From contig JBBHKE010001687.1 of assembly GCA_037447655.1 (NCBI GenBank), positions 1 through 21,533 on the forward strand: DNA of 21,533 nucleotides, read 5' to 3'. Under the pieces are notes generated by a model. That model saw only the letters and a program-made list of their open reading frames with translations, searched no databases and was not told where the DNA came from. Numbering within the stretch: position 1 is the first letter of the stretch; each line of letters opens with the position of its first letter. This document shows, one piece after another, positions 8,539 through 18,918 of this stretch. This DNA comes from Zygnema cylindricum (lineage: Eukaryota; Streptophyta; Zygnematophyceae; Zygnematales; Zygnemataceae). The translations under genes and the position numbers were made by a program.

Positions 8539-8828
8539 TTTTGCGAAGAGAATTTAAGGAAATGCTGTCGCTTATTAGAAAGTACAATCATATGCTGGTT
8601 GTTTAAAATGCATTAATTATTTTGTCACACATGAAGATTTGATTAGTGTGTAGATAAGCGTGATTTTGGCAAAATTGCTGCCTAGTTTAGAGTTTTTTTT
8701 TTGGCCCTGTGGGAAAAAATCTGGCATATGTAACATTTCTTTATTTTACCAATCAGCTTGTTTACGAAGAGAATAAATAGAGATTAAAAAAACGTGTAAA
8801 TTATTTGTCATTACAACGTTAACTACCT
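8539..8828 (+). other. Leader region of relic B, no PBS seen
   Basis: AT-rich and non-coding between the LTR block and the Gag remnant. The primer-binding site expected after a 5' LTR (TGGTATCA-like) was not found, and most of Gag is missing, so an early deletion is likely. Confidence 0.45.
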
Positions 8829-9257
8829 TTGTTGCAAAAAAAAACATCAAGTATTGCACGATCTTCTAGTTTTTGCAAATATTACAAAGCGAACAATCAC
8901 CTCATTGACGCGTATCTAGTTTTTGTTCGCAAGCATAAACGTGCATCACGCGGCGACGGCGATGGTCAAAACAAAAACAACGACCCAAATCTAAGAGCGC
9001 ATCCCAATCAACTTGTCGCGTACAATTTTTTTAGACACGCGACTGTAACATTTATTACTCTTTCGTTCGGTACTTACGGTCTTCCTCTTCTTTGGTACAA
9101 CATAATGTCGCCCCAATTTCAATTTGTGTCGCCTGTACCTCTCACGCGTTGTCTTCATTTTGACGCAACAAATCAAGATACACCACCTATCAACCATTCC
9201 AATTCCGCAATTATATCTATACCTCCAATGGATTATGGGTATGCTTTTAACACTTGA
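8829..9257 (+). pseudogene. Relic B Gag C-terminal remnant with broken zinc knuckle
   Basis: An open frame of 142 codons whose residues 16-29 keep the spacing of a CX2CX4HX4C knuckle, but with two of the three Cys replaced by Tyr (C16, Y19, H24, Y29). The rest is a low-complexity linker, as between Gag and protease in copia elements. The protease motif follows in the next frame at about 9273. The N-terminal Gag domain is absent, so this is a relic, not a gene. Confidence 0.72.
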
Positions 9258-10894
9258 CCTAATATTTATGAATGGATGATAGATTTTGGTGCTTCACATC
9301 ATGTGTCGTGTATAGAATCAATTATGGCAAATCTTGTGATGCTTTCTGTCTCTTTGCGCGTTTTACTTAGAAATCATTATGTTATAACACCAAATATGTC
9401 CTGCGCATTTTCTTAAATCGTTATGTTTCTAACATCAAAATGGTTGACGAGTGACCTATCAAACAAAATAACTCCAAACTGCTCATTTTGAAGAATATTT
9501 ATTACGTTCTCCAAGTCAAAAAAAATATCTTCTACATTGGACCGGCTCTACGAAATGGCATTTTCGAAGTCATTTCGAAAACGAAATCCAATTTTCCTCG
9601 TCAAACCACATTTTTCTCGAAATGGGATGAAATGTGGTAATCTCTATGTTTTAAAATCTTTCAAAGATTTAGCAATAGCAAATTTACCAAATTCCTCACC
9701 TTCTCTCTCTTATTCTCACAAATGGCATTTACGATATGGCCATCTAAATAGACAAAGCTTAACTTGCCTTAGTAACTTAACTTGGCTTTGTTTTAGGCCT
9801 AAAATCAATTGATGCAACAAAACTTGATTTTCGCCACGGATGTATTATGGGCAAAATGCCTCGTTGACCGTTTCCAAAACGCACTTTTAAATCAAAATCT
9901 TTTATTTTATTTAATTTATAGTGATGTATGTGGAACCATGAAAGTACCACTTGAATGGTTTTGTGTATTTTATTTCTTTCATCAATGACTACTCACGCTT
10001 TACTAACATATATCTCATGAAAAACAAATCTAAGGCTTTTAAACTCCTTATCAAAAAATCAATTATCCTTTTAGATAAAAATGCTAAAAAGTGATAAAGG
10101 GGGGAAATACAAGTCGCATGAATTCTCAAAAATTTAAGCATCAGGTGCTATAATCCATTAATTGTCTTCCCCGCATACTCTTCAACAAAATAGGGATGGC
10201 GAAAAGATTAACCAAACGTTTATAGATACGGCCCAAACAATGATACGTTTGGTTCTTTTACCATAATTATTTTGGGTCGAAGCATTACTTACGATTTGTT
10301 ATGTCCGAAATAGGTCACCCACATCTGCTCTTCAAAACAAAACTCATTTTCAAGATGGCATAAAATAAAATCGAAGCTTTTTTTTCACATTTTTTGAAGT
10401 AAAGCTTGTTATAAACATCTTACAAATTCCGATAGAAAACGGGTTGCAAAGGCCATAAAAGGTATATTTGTTAGTTACGCCCCCAATTCCAAAGCGTATC
10501 GTCTATATTCTCATAATACTCATCGTATCATTATTACTTGTGACGTCAATTTTAATGAGGATCGGCATATTTGCCACTTTATACCAAATTTTATTGTAAA
10601 GCCTCTCGGCTTTAAATTTTATATAGAATCATCAACCGTTAATCCTCTTATTTTTTTTTTGTCTTCTCTTAACAATCCTACGACCACAGATTTGACCACA
10701 TTGATAGAATTAGACAACTTGATGTTTACAGATTTTGACAGACTGGAAAAATATGCGACCGCAGAATCCACGTCTATCCCACCGTCGCATATCAATACGA
10801 CCAACAAACCATGATACGACCAACAAACCAGTTGTCAATTCACATGGTTTCCCATCCGCGACAACACATCTTGACCTAACCAATTTGGGCGCGA
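9258..10894 (+). pseudogene. Relic B protease and integrase remnants
   Basis: Multi-frame copia remains. At 9273-9308 the protease motif reads WMIDFGASHHVS, again with Phe for the Ser after the catalytic Asp (codon 9282-9284). The pre-integrase motif WHLRYGHLNRQSL is at about 9723-9761. Integrase core: first Asp in IYSDVCG (codon 9923-9925), second Asp in KSDKGGKY (codon 10093-10095), and the Glu region QQNRDGEK (Glu codon 10201-10203). A C-terminal tract near 10435-10560 keeps readings like KAYRLYSHNTHR. Many stops and shifts separate these pieces. Order and spacing agree with a single full-length copia element on the + strand. Confidence 0.82.
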
Positions 10895-11056
10895 CGTTAT
10901 ATACAACCAGCCATACGGTAATTTTGTCTCAAGACCAAATTTCACCCACAACAAATGCGTTAACTTTCACATCATCGTTATATACAACCAGCCATACGGT
11001 AATTTTGTCTCAAGACCAAATTTCACCCACAACAAATGCGTTAACTTTCACATCAT
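10895..11056 (+). repeat. Exact 81-bp tandem duplication
   Basis: Copies at 10895-10975 and 10976-11056 look identical. 81 bp is 27 codons, so the duplication is in frame in the integrase-RT linker of relic B, and perfect identity suggests it is younger than the decay around it. Confidence 0.95.
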
Positions 11057-12094
11057 TAATGCAACCGCACGCCGTACGGACAACATTAGCCTCTATTCCA
11101 ACAAATTTGGCGAATCCATTGGCACAATCTTCTACAACAAATATTTTCACGGTTATTTAACTAGCTATTGTTCCTACTCAAAAGAATGTTTGGCGCAATA
11201 CGCAATTTGTACGTCCTACTTGGAAGGTGACACAAAATCTTGCTCAAGCCAAATTTGTTGATGTCAAATATTTACCATTCACATTAGAATTTTCTTGAAA
11301 GCGTCCAAATGCAAACAAGTGGTATTTAACTATCAATGAGGAATATCACGCACTAATGGCGAATCAAACTAAGACAATTTAAAGCATGCGAGCTAACCGA
11401 TGTACCACTGGTTAAAGCATAATCTTCTACGACACATATTTTGAATGTTGCTCAAACTGCTTTTATTCCTACTAAGAAGAATGTTTGCTCTATTTGCTTT
11501 TATTCTTACTCAATAGAATTTTTGGTGCAATACACGACCTTTATGTCGTACTTGATAGTGACCCAAAATCTTGCTCACGCGAATCTTTTTAACCCAAAAT
11601 CTTGCTCATGCCAATCATTTTGATGTCACGGATCCACCACTCTCATTAACATCTGCTCTAAAACGTCTATATGCACCAGTCACATTAAAATCTGCTGTAA
11701 AGCGTCAAAACGTCTAGATGTAAATCTGCTCTAAAACGTCAAAACGTCTAGATGTAGACAAGGTGGCATTTGGCGGCCAATGAGGAATATGAAGCACTCA
11801 TGGCGAATCAGACTAAGACCCATTGTGGGCTGCGAGCTAACTAAGGTGCCATTGGTTCCAGCGCAATCTTCTACAACAAATATTATGACTATTACTCCAC
11901 TTGCTTTTATTCCTTCTCAAGAGAATGTTTAACGCAATACGCGATATGTATGTCCTGCTTGGAAGGTGACCCAAAATCTTGCTTATGCCAATTTTTCCGA
12001 TTTCACAAATTCACCACTCACATTAAAATCTACTCTGATGTCACAGATCCACCTCTCTCATTAAAATCTACTCTAAAACGTCTAGAAGCAGACA

Positions 12095-12420
12095 TTGACT
12101 ATCTTCCTAAACTTAATTTTTGTTGTCATACGTGAGAGTTTGGCTGTCCCCTCTAGGGATTACCAAATCTATTTTCGTCCTTTTCCCCTAACCTTTTTTC
12201 AATTTATATTCATCCACTTTTCCATTTTGCTTGTCCAGAGCGTATTTCTTGCAAACTCAGATGATTTAACCTCTTTCAATATAATAAAAAGCGCTTTTTG
12301 TCATCTTTTTTATCGCAGTTTGACTGAGATGAAGTGACCTGCTTAATCACAATAAAAACACTTTTTGTCATATTTCTTATCACAGTTTTCACTGTACCTC
12401 TGTATAGTCTTTGTTTTACG
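12095..12420. other. Unrelated insert in the linker array
   Basis: Interrupts a linker copy after GTCTAGAAGCAGACATTGAC; module sequence (AGATGTAGACAAGTG) returns at about 12424. The insert has two similar segments (about 12280-12322 and 12350-12390) containing AATAAAAA, CTTTTTGTCAT and CAGTTT. No termini or coding region recognised. Confidence 0.5.
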
Positions 12421-13039
12421 TTCAGATGTAGACAAGTGTTTTTGTTGTACGTGTCTTTGTTGTACGTTCAGATGTAGACAAGTGGCTTCCAGCAGCCAAT
12501 GACAAATATCAAGAACTAATGGCGAATTCGACTAAGACCATTGCGGGCTGCCAACTAACCAGCATGCCATTGGTTTAAGCGCAAGCTTCTACGATTCGAC
12601 TAAGACGCATTGTGGGCTGCCACCTAACCAACATGCCATTTGTTCAAGCGCAATCTTCTACAACAAACCAACGTGCCATAGGTTCAACCGCAAGCTTCTA
12701 CGACAAATGTTTTGACTGCTCCACCTGCTTTTATTTTTACTCAAAAAAATGTTAAACGGAATATGCAACCTGTACGTCGTACTTGGAATGTGAACCAAAA
12801 TCTTGATCACGCCGATCAATCTCATGTCAAAGATCCACCACTAACAATAAAATTTGCCTACATTAAAATTTGCTTTAAAGCGTCCAGATACAGACAAGTG
12901 CGTGCTGCCAGTTAACCAACGTGCCATTGGTTTAACCGCAATCTTTTACAACAAATATTTTGACTGCTGCTCCACCTGCTCTTATTCCTACTCAAGAGAA
13001 TGTTTGGCGCAATATGCGACTTTTACGTCCTACTTGGAA

Positions 13040-13044
13040 GGTGA
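13040..13044 (+). other. Left target-site duplication of nested element
   Basis: GGTGA here and TGTGA at 18919-18923 flank the element: 5 bp with one mismatch, as expected for copia integration. Sister copies of the linker module read through this point uninterrupted (GGAAGGTGACACAAAATC at 11221). Confidence 0.8.
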
Positions 13045-13616
13045 TGAAAGATTACAAACCAAATAAAATACACACACAACAATGGTGTTCCTCCAAAAAG
13101 ATATTCAATATATTAAGTACAATGCAAATACAACTTCTTTTCTTCCTTCCTTTTACTTCTGATCTTTCTACGCCTCCTTAACAAGCTACGCCTCCTTAAA
13201 GATAATTCTACCACGAAGTCTCAACTAATATATATAGGTACACGTCTAGAAACGCGTAGGAAACAACGTGGTAAAAAGCACGACCAATACGTTGAACCGA
13301 CTTGAACAACACGGTACGACTAGGAAAGTCAACCGCGAACCAACTTGAATCACACGGTATGACTTGAACTTACGTGAACCGAAACTACCAAGCAATTTCC
13401 ACGTCACTTCTATAGTACTATTCAAACATACGTGAAACGAAACGAACACTTAATTTCTACGTCACTTCAAATATCCAGCGACGAAACTACTTCGTCGCTA
13501 ACTTTCTACGTCACTTCAATTATCTAGCGACGAGACAACTTTCGTCGCTAGTCGTCGCTACTTTAGCTACGAGAGTATCTCGTCGCTAAGTAAGTGCTCA
13601 GTACAATATCCTAACA
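13045..13616 (-). repeat. 3' LTR of nested copia element
   Basis: 572 bp, starting TGTTAGGATATTG on the - strand and ending in TCTTTCA. Same length as the right LTR. Differences by eye: one each near the start of the + strand copy (CAAACC/CTAACC), CTTCTTTTC/CTTCTGTTC, CTTCTG/CTTTTG, GGAAAC/GGAATC and CACGAC/CACGGC. Confidence 0.96.
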
Positions 13617-13653
13617 TTCCCCCTCTTACTGAGACACTTAAAGCCCCCTCTTA
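13617..13653 (-). other. Polypurine tract, present twice
   Basis: On the - strand AAGAGGGGGAA lies at 13617-13627 directly before the 3' LTR, and a second GTAAGAGGGGG-type tract lies at 13644-13654, overlapping the gag-pol stop. The inner distance is about 27 bp. The tract primes plus-strand DNA synthesis in LTR retrotransposons; the LTR-adjacent one is the likely functional copy. Confidence 0.8.
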
Positions 13654-15204
13654 CTCCATGCCCACTAACTTCTTTCCCATTTCATAGACTTCCTTCAATG
13701 CTGCTTTGGTTAACATATCAGCAGCTTATTCTTCTGTAGGAACAAACGAAAATTCAACTTCTTTTTCCGCAACCAAATCACGAACAAAATGCCACTGAAT
13801 TTTAATGTGTTTAGTGCGCTTATTCAAAATAGGATTTTTACTAAGTGCAATGGAAGACATATTATCACTTAATATTTGCATGCATTCTTTTTCCACTCCA
13901 ACCTCCAATAGAAATTCTTTAATCCACACAGCATTCTTCGGAGCATGACACGCTGCCATATACTCCGCCTCCGTTGATGAAAGTGCCACAGTAGGTTGCA
14001 AACGGGAATTCCACGAGATTGCTCCTCCTGCAAGTAAAAACACATATCCTGACGTAGACCTTCCTGTATCATGGTCTCCTCCATAGTCGGCATCACAATA
14101 TCCATAACAACTCAAGCCCTCACCCTTCCTATAAACAATTCCAAGACTAAGTGTTCCAGCCAAATATCTAAAGATTCTCTTCACTGCCTCCCAATGTATT
14201 TTTTTCGGATTGCTACAATACCGACTAACCACGCTCACTGCGGCACTAATGTCTGGCCTAGTACCGACACTCAAATACATTAAGCTTCCGACCGCCTCCC
14301 TATACGGGGCATCAACGTCGGGACTTTTAACAAAATTAGAAAGCTTATCACGAGGATCAAGGGGAGTTCCAAGTGGCTTACAATCTAAAAACCCAAATCT
14401 TTCAAGTACCTCTTTTGCATATTGTTTTTGGCTTAACTTAATATCTCCGTTCCTCCTTCTCTGAATCTGAACTCCCACAATGTATTGTGCATCTCCTAAG
14501 ACTGTGATTTTGAAATACTTCCGAAATTCAATCTTTAATTCTTCAAGTAAATCAAAGTTGTGAGAGATAGAAATGAAATCATCTACGTAAACACTGAAAA
14601 TTACCATGTCCCTACCTTCTCCCCGAATATACACTCCACAATCTGCAGTAAGCCTCCTAAATCCCAAAATTAGTAAGACCTTGTGAAGCTTATGGTTCCA
14701 TGTTCTTGGTGCCTGCTTCAAACCATACAAAGCCTTCCACAACCTCCATACTTTTCCATTCTTTCCAGGAACTCCTTCTGGAATTTTCATATACACCTCT
14801 TTTTCTAGTTCTCCATTTAAGAAAGCTGTCTCTACATCCATCTGTTTGATATGCATTCCTTCCGCCGCCACCATTGCAATAATTGCTCGCAAAGAATCAA
14901 ACTTAACCACAGGAGCAAAAGTCTCAGAATAATCAATACCCTCCTTCTGCTGAAAGCCTTTACATACTAATCGCACCTTATACTTAAGAATTTCTCCCGA
15001 AGCTCCCGTCTTTGTCTTAAAAACCCACTTTGAGTCAATCTCCTTCTTACCAATCGGTAAATCTACCTCTTCAAAACACCCATTCGATTTTACAGAATTA
15101 AACTCTTTGATAAACGCCGATTTCCACTTCTCCTCCCATTCGTCCGAGTCTCGAGCCTCTTGGTATGATTGAGGATCCACCGGACGATTTTCTGTAATTG
15201 CCTT
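13651..15204 (-). pseudogene. Nested element reverse transcriptase-RNase H
   Basis: Open from 15204 to a stop at 13726, about 490 codons, with the natural end at 13651-13653 after an in-frame TAA (13726-13728) where the family usually has Gln. Counting from the Val at 15180: RT fold residues 30-270, catalytic Asp 115 (QMDVETAF) and YVDD 198-201, with the family motif LYGLKQAPRTW at 151-161. RNase H residues 355-484, with active-site acids D363 (CDADYGG), E404 (STEAEY) and D439 (SDN), and the TKHI motif at 456-459. Role: copies element RNA into DNA and removes the RNA strand inside virus-like particles. It would be translated only as part of gag-pol. All core catalytic residues visible are intact; the stop removes only about 25 residues. 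Confidence 0.93.
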
Positions 15205-15672
15205 TCATAAGAGAAAGGATTCCGTCCTTCCTTCTCTAATTTCGGAAATTGCCCCTTGGTAGCTGGTTTGCTTTTTATATGACTGTCCAGGTGAAAATCG
15301 TTCCGGTGCCTTCCCTTTAGTGGATCTTTTACTTCTCCGTACGTCATCTGCAAATTCTTTATCCGAATCTTTGTTCTCAATCTTGTCATCATCCTCCTTC
15401 TCTAGGGTTGTTTCTTCTGATGTCACGTTGTCAATGCCTGTGGGTGATTCTCTGGTGACCTTGTCTCCTTCTGACTTGGTGCCGCTAAGCTTAGGTGTTG
15501 AAACTTTCTCTAAAGGTTTCTCTACAAATCGCACCTTTTTCTTCGTCTCCACCTCTGACAAAACTTCGTCCTTTTCTTCCTCCTCTCCAGTGAACTTCTC
15601 ATAATGACTTTCCTCCTCGTAATCTTGAGCTCGTTTGGACTCATTAGCTCCCTTCACCATCCATTCCAAGTT
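15205..15672 (-). pseudogene. Nested element integrase-RT linker
   Basis: About 155 codons, rich in Glu, Lys, Ser and Asp, without a fold I recognise; copia elements usually have such a spacer between integrase and RT. It is bounded upstream by an in-frame TAG (15673-15675) and downstream by an in-frame TGA (15205-15207). Around the TGA the neighbouring frame reads FSYE, so a pair of small indels, rather than a point change, may have made this stop. A basic cluster RRSKRSTKGKAPERF near its end is typical before the RT domain. Confidence 0.8.
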
Positions 15673-15838
15673 CTAATTAAACTCCACATTTCTAGACTCT
15701 TTAACCCTTCTAGTGACTGGGTTGTAAATCCTATACTGCATTGAGTTCTCACTATATCCCACAAAATATCTTTCCCATGACCGTGCAGCAAACTTTCCCT
15801 CCCGATTTCTTTCCTCTATGTATCCCATAGCCTGACAT
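15673..15838 (-). pseudogene. Nested element integrase C-terminal part
   Basis: Continues integrase in another frame after a frameshift in the C run at 15839-15841, which appears one base short. Reads on from GCQAMGYIEE to a FVGYSENSMQYRIYNPVTRR motif, the copia-type C-terminal GYS...YRIYNP signature, and stops at an in-frame TAG (15673-15675). The frameshift would cut translation shortly after the catalytic core. Confidence 0.88.
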
Positions 15839-18308
15839 CCCAAATCCTTAAGTGTTTTACCGTAGGTGTTTGTCCACTCCAAAGTTCCACCGGTGTTTTG
15901 TTGCCCAAAGCGGAATTTATTCTCCTGTTGGTAATATGGTTAGCTTCCCTGATTGCTTCTCCCCAAAGACGATGCGTGAGTTTCGTCGTATGGAGCATGG
16001 CTCGTACCATCTCTTGCAATGTCCGATTCTTCCTCTCTGCAATTCCATTCGATTGTGGGGAATAAGGAGCCGTGAACTGCTGCTTAATCCCCGTCTCTTT
16101 AAAGTAATCGGGGAAAGCAAGAAATTCACCTCCTCGGTCTGAGCGTACCGCCTTTACCTGCCTCTCACTTTCCCTCTCAGCCATGACCACAAAGTCTTTA
16201 AATGTTTCAAGAGCATCTGACTTAGCTTTTAAAAGATATACCCATGTCTTTCTGCTGAAATCATCAACTATCACCATAATGTACATATTTTTTCCAATTG
16301 TTTCTACATGTGTGTCCCCACAAAGATCTACATGGACTAGATTTAGAGGGGCATTCGCTTTGAATTGAAGATCTTTCACCGGATGAGGCTTCCTTTTATG
16401 TTTCCCTTTTGTGCATCCAACACATCCAATGACCTTCTCTCCTGTTGCCACATCTAGCCCTGGAACCGCCCCATGACGAATCATCTCCTTAATGTTACTC
16501 TCTGAAGTGTGACACATACGATGGTGCCACAACGTCAAGTCCTCCTTGTTGACTTCTGCCGAATGGAGATGACCTTCTTCATCTGCCGTCCTATTTTCTG
16601 GTTTTCTCCAAATCAGCCTGCTTTGCATATTTTCAGTCACAATGCCTTCTGCAAATGGCCCTGTATTGCTACTCAAAATGATTCTACCTCCTTCTAAGCA
16701 TGTGGCTCTTCCTCCTTTCTTTTGAAGTTGTGGGACACTTAAGAGATTAATGCACCCCCCTGAATTATAAAGCACATTGTTAAAGCGTACTCTATTGACT
16801 CTAGTTTTCCCTTCCCTATCTTGTGTTGGTAGATCCAACCGTACTGTTCCCACTGTATCGATGACCATCATTGAACCTTTAGCCACTATGATGGATTTTG
16901 GTATAGTGAGTTTTCTAATGTCACTGAATAGTCCTGGATCTGAACACATGTGATGTGTGGCACCTGAATCTATGATCCAACTGTTAAATTTTCCCTTACT
17001 CTCCTTGCCTCGTGTGTGAAATAGAATATCCTCCTTTTCTTTTGATTCCTCGATAAGTGAAACGAAAAATTCTTGATCCTGTCCCATTGGCCCATCCCCA
17101 ACAAAATCCCCTCTACCTGATGAGCTAGTTCCACTTCCTCCACTTCCTCCGCCTCTAAATTGTCTCCCTCCGCGATTGTTTCCCTTGTTTTGATAACAAC
17201 CGCGACCAGTGTGTCCCCATTTACGACAAACGTTACACTGTTTGCTTTTGTCTGGGCATTCAAAAGAGCCATGCCCAATCTCGTTACAATTGTAACAAGT
17301 CATCTGAGAGGTATCACGTTGATATGAGCCTCTCCCTGGGCCCTGTGACCTGCCTCCTCGTCCACGATGTCCACCTCCTCTCCCCCTAGATCCCCTAAAG
17401 CTGTAAGCTCCTCCGTCATCCTCCTCTTGATAACTCTGGTAGGATGACCCCTTGTTTTCCTCTTTCGGTGTTGCTTTCTCCTTCTCCGTACTTTTCAAGT
17501 GATTGATAGCGTATGCCATTGTTGGTTTTTCTCGCCCCTTGATGACCTCCTTTGCTACCGCAAACTTGCTTGGAAGACTCCTCATGAAAACAAACAACCT
17601 TTCTTTTTTTGCAGGGAAGTTATTGAGTGAGTTAAGTTGTTCTATGATAACATTAAACCTTTTGACTCCATCATCTATGGACTCATTCTCCTTCATTCTA
17701 AACCCAATATACTCCTCAAAGAGATAATTTTCATTTGCCTCAAATCCATTTTCAAACGCATTTTGTAAAGCGGTCCAACAATCAAAAGCCCTATCATGAG
17801 TTAGAAGGTGTTGATGCATAGAACTAGCACAACTTTGTATAAGTGCGGTGGAGGCTGCCATATCTTTCTTGTCCCACTTTTGTGCTCCGGCTGGATCCAC
17901 GGAAGGATCCGGTCGTGTTTCTTCCCCGATAACGATGTCCCAAAGTTTTTTCGGTGTGAATGCTCCTCGAATGTATCTCTTCCAAATTGCATAGTTGGAA
18001 CCCGTGAAGACGATGGTTTTATTAAACACTTTAAAATCATCATCTTCGCTCTCCTCCTCTTCCTCATAAAGTTTAGATTTTCCCTTTTTTTTTTTTTTTT
18101 TCTTAGAGTTGCGTGAGTCTCCACTTACTCCTCCATCTCCATCATCTTCTTGTGTTTTGAGAAACTCTTGAAAGCGTTCAAACGTTCCTTCGTCCATCTT
18201 CACATTTTTCTCCCCCCATTCGTCATACTCATCATATTGTGTCCTTGTAACTCCTCCTCCACTAACTCCCCCACTAGCTTCCGCCGTGGATTTTCCTTTC
18301 TCCGCCAT
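15816..18308 (-). pseudogene. Nested element Gag-protease-integrase core (830 codons)
   Basis: Starts at the first ATG after the primer-binding site (MAEKGKST, 18306-18308). Residues about 93-275 form a Gag of the UBN2 type (FTGSNYAIWKRYIRGAF). A Lys run (69-75) is coded by a 16-T homopolymer at 18087-18102. RG-rich residues 306-330 precede two CX2CX4HX4C knuckles at 338-351 and 358-371. Protease DSG is at 447-449 (WIIDSGATHH). Integrase zinc ligands are H595, H600, C629 and C632; catalytic acids D661, D724 and E758 are all present. The last ten codons are out of frame after the lost base at 15839-15841. Role: particle assembly, polyprotein cleavage and insertion of cDNA. The frame is intact up to the shift, so the N-terminal part could still be made. 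Confidence 0.94.
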
Positions 18309-18330
18309 ACCGGCAAATGTTGCCAGTAAC

Positions 18331-18344
18331 CCGCTCCGATACCA
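18331..18344 (-). other. Primer-binding site of nested element
   Basis: On the - strand, TGGTATCGGAGCGG lies two bases after the 5' LTR. It resembles the TGGTATCAGAGC site complementary to the 3' end of initiator methionine tRNA used by most plant copia elements. Confidence 0.85.
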
Positions 18345-18530
18345 ATTGAAAGATTACTAACCAAATAAAATACACACACAACAATGGTGTTCCTCCAAAA
18401 AGATATTCAATATATTAAGTACAATGCAAATACAACTTCTGTTCTTCCTTCCTTTTACTTTTGATCTTTCTACGCCTCCTTAACAAGCTACGCCTCCTTA
18501 AAGATAATTCTACCACGAAGTCTCAACTAA

Positions 18531-18540
18531 TATATATAGG
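18531..18540 (-). promoter_or_regulatory. TATA-like box in 5' LTR
   Basis: CCTATATATA on the - strand, the only strong TATA match in the LTR, placed between the U3 repeats and the Gag start. Transcription would be expected to start some 30 bp downstream. The identical sequence is in the other LTR at 13229-13238. Confidence 0.6.
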
Positions 18541-18755
18541 TACACGTCTAGAAACGCGTAGGAATCAACGTGGTAAAAAGCACGGCCAATACGTTGAACC
18601 GACTTGAACAACACGGTACGACTAGGAAAGTCAACCGCGAACCAACTTGAATCACACGGTATGACTTGAACTTACGTGAACCGAAACTACCAAGCAATTT
18701 CCACGTCACTTCTATAGTACTATTCAAACATACGTGAAACGAAACGAACACTTAA

Positions 18756-18890
18756 TTTCTACGTCACTTCAAATATCCAGCGACGAAACTACTTCGTCGC
18801 TAACTTTCTACGTCACTTCAATTATCTAGCGACGAGACAACTTTCGTCGCTAGTCGTCGCTACTTTAGCTACGAGAGTATCTCGTCGCTA
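18756..18890 (-). promoter_or_regulatory. U3 repeat array: three TAGCGACGA hairpins and ACGTCA sites
   Basis: Two 49-bp units (18756-18804 and 18805-18853) each carry TTTCTACGTCACTTCAA and a hairpin of CAGCGACGA or TAGCGACGA with TCGTCGCTA. A third hairpin without the ACGTCA word ends at 18890. ACGTCA (TGACGT) is the core bound by plant TGA/bZIP factors, so an enhancer is a reasonable inference. The same array is in the other LTR at 13454-13588. Confidence 0.65.
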
Positions 18891-18918
18891 AGTAAGTGCT
18901 CAGTACAATATCCTAACA

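Larger units (their letters stand above)
11120..13044 (+). repeat. Amplified integrase-RT linker of relic B
   Basis: A module is repeated at least four to six times, degenerate and partly truncated. Landmarks: CTTCTACAACAAATATT, then ATTCCTACTCAAGAGAATGT, TACGTCCTACTTGGAAGGTG, CCACTCACATTAAAATCTGC, AATGAGGAATATC and GTGCCATTGGTTCAAGC. Full-like copies start near 11127, 11425 and 11868, with shorter or mixed copies near 12580, 12648 and 12943. Translated, the module covers the low-complexity linker and the start of the RT domain (PPLTLKSALKR, NEEYQALMANQT), so the array is copies of an internal piece of the element. The last copy is split by the nested element and resumes at 18919. Confidence 0.85.
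13045..18918 (-). mobile_element. Nearly intact Ty1/copia retrotransposon, 5874 bp
   Basis: Complete element on the - strand: two 572-bp LTRs with TG...CA ends, a tRNA primer-binding site beside the right LTR, a polypurine tract beside the left LTR, and one gag-pol frame in copia order (Gag, protease, integrase, RT, RNase H) from 18308 to 13651. LTRs differ at 5 sites by eye (99.1% identity), so insertion was recent compared with the relics. The coding region has one frameshift and three in-frame stops, so it cannot make a full polyprotein itself; related copies may still move it. It sits in relic B's amplified linker, in opposite orientation. Confidence 0.96.
18347..18918 (-). repeat. 5' LTR of nested copia element
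   Basis: The promoter-bearing LTR for the - strand element, 572 bp, TG...CA ends. Short open frames within either LTR (13246-13449 and 18548-18751, - strand) are copies of each other and not genes. Confidence 0.96.

Noticed and set aside
10895-13044. CRISPR-like array
   Set aside because: Repeats are long, degenerate and contiguous, derive from a retrotransposon, and the window looks eukaryotic.
13246-13449. 67-codon frame, repeated at 18548-18751
   Set aside because: Lies in the LTRs, identical by duplication; no family recognised.
15852-18124. + strand frames inside the nested element
   Set aside because: Antisense shadows of gag-pol with no domain content.
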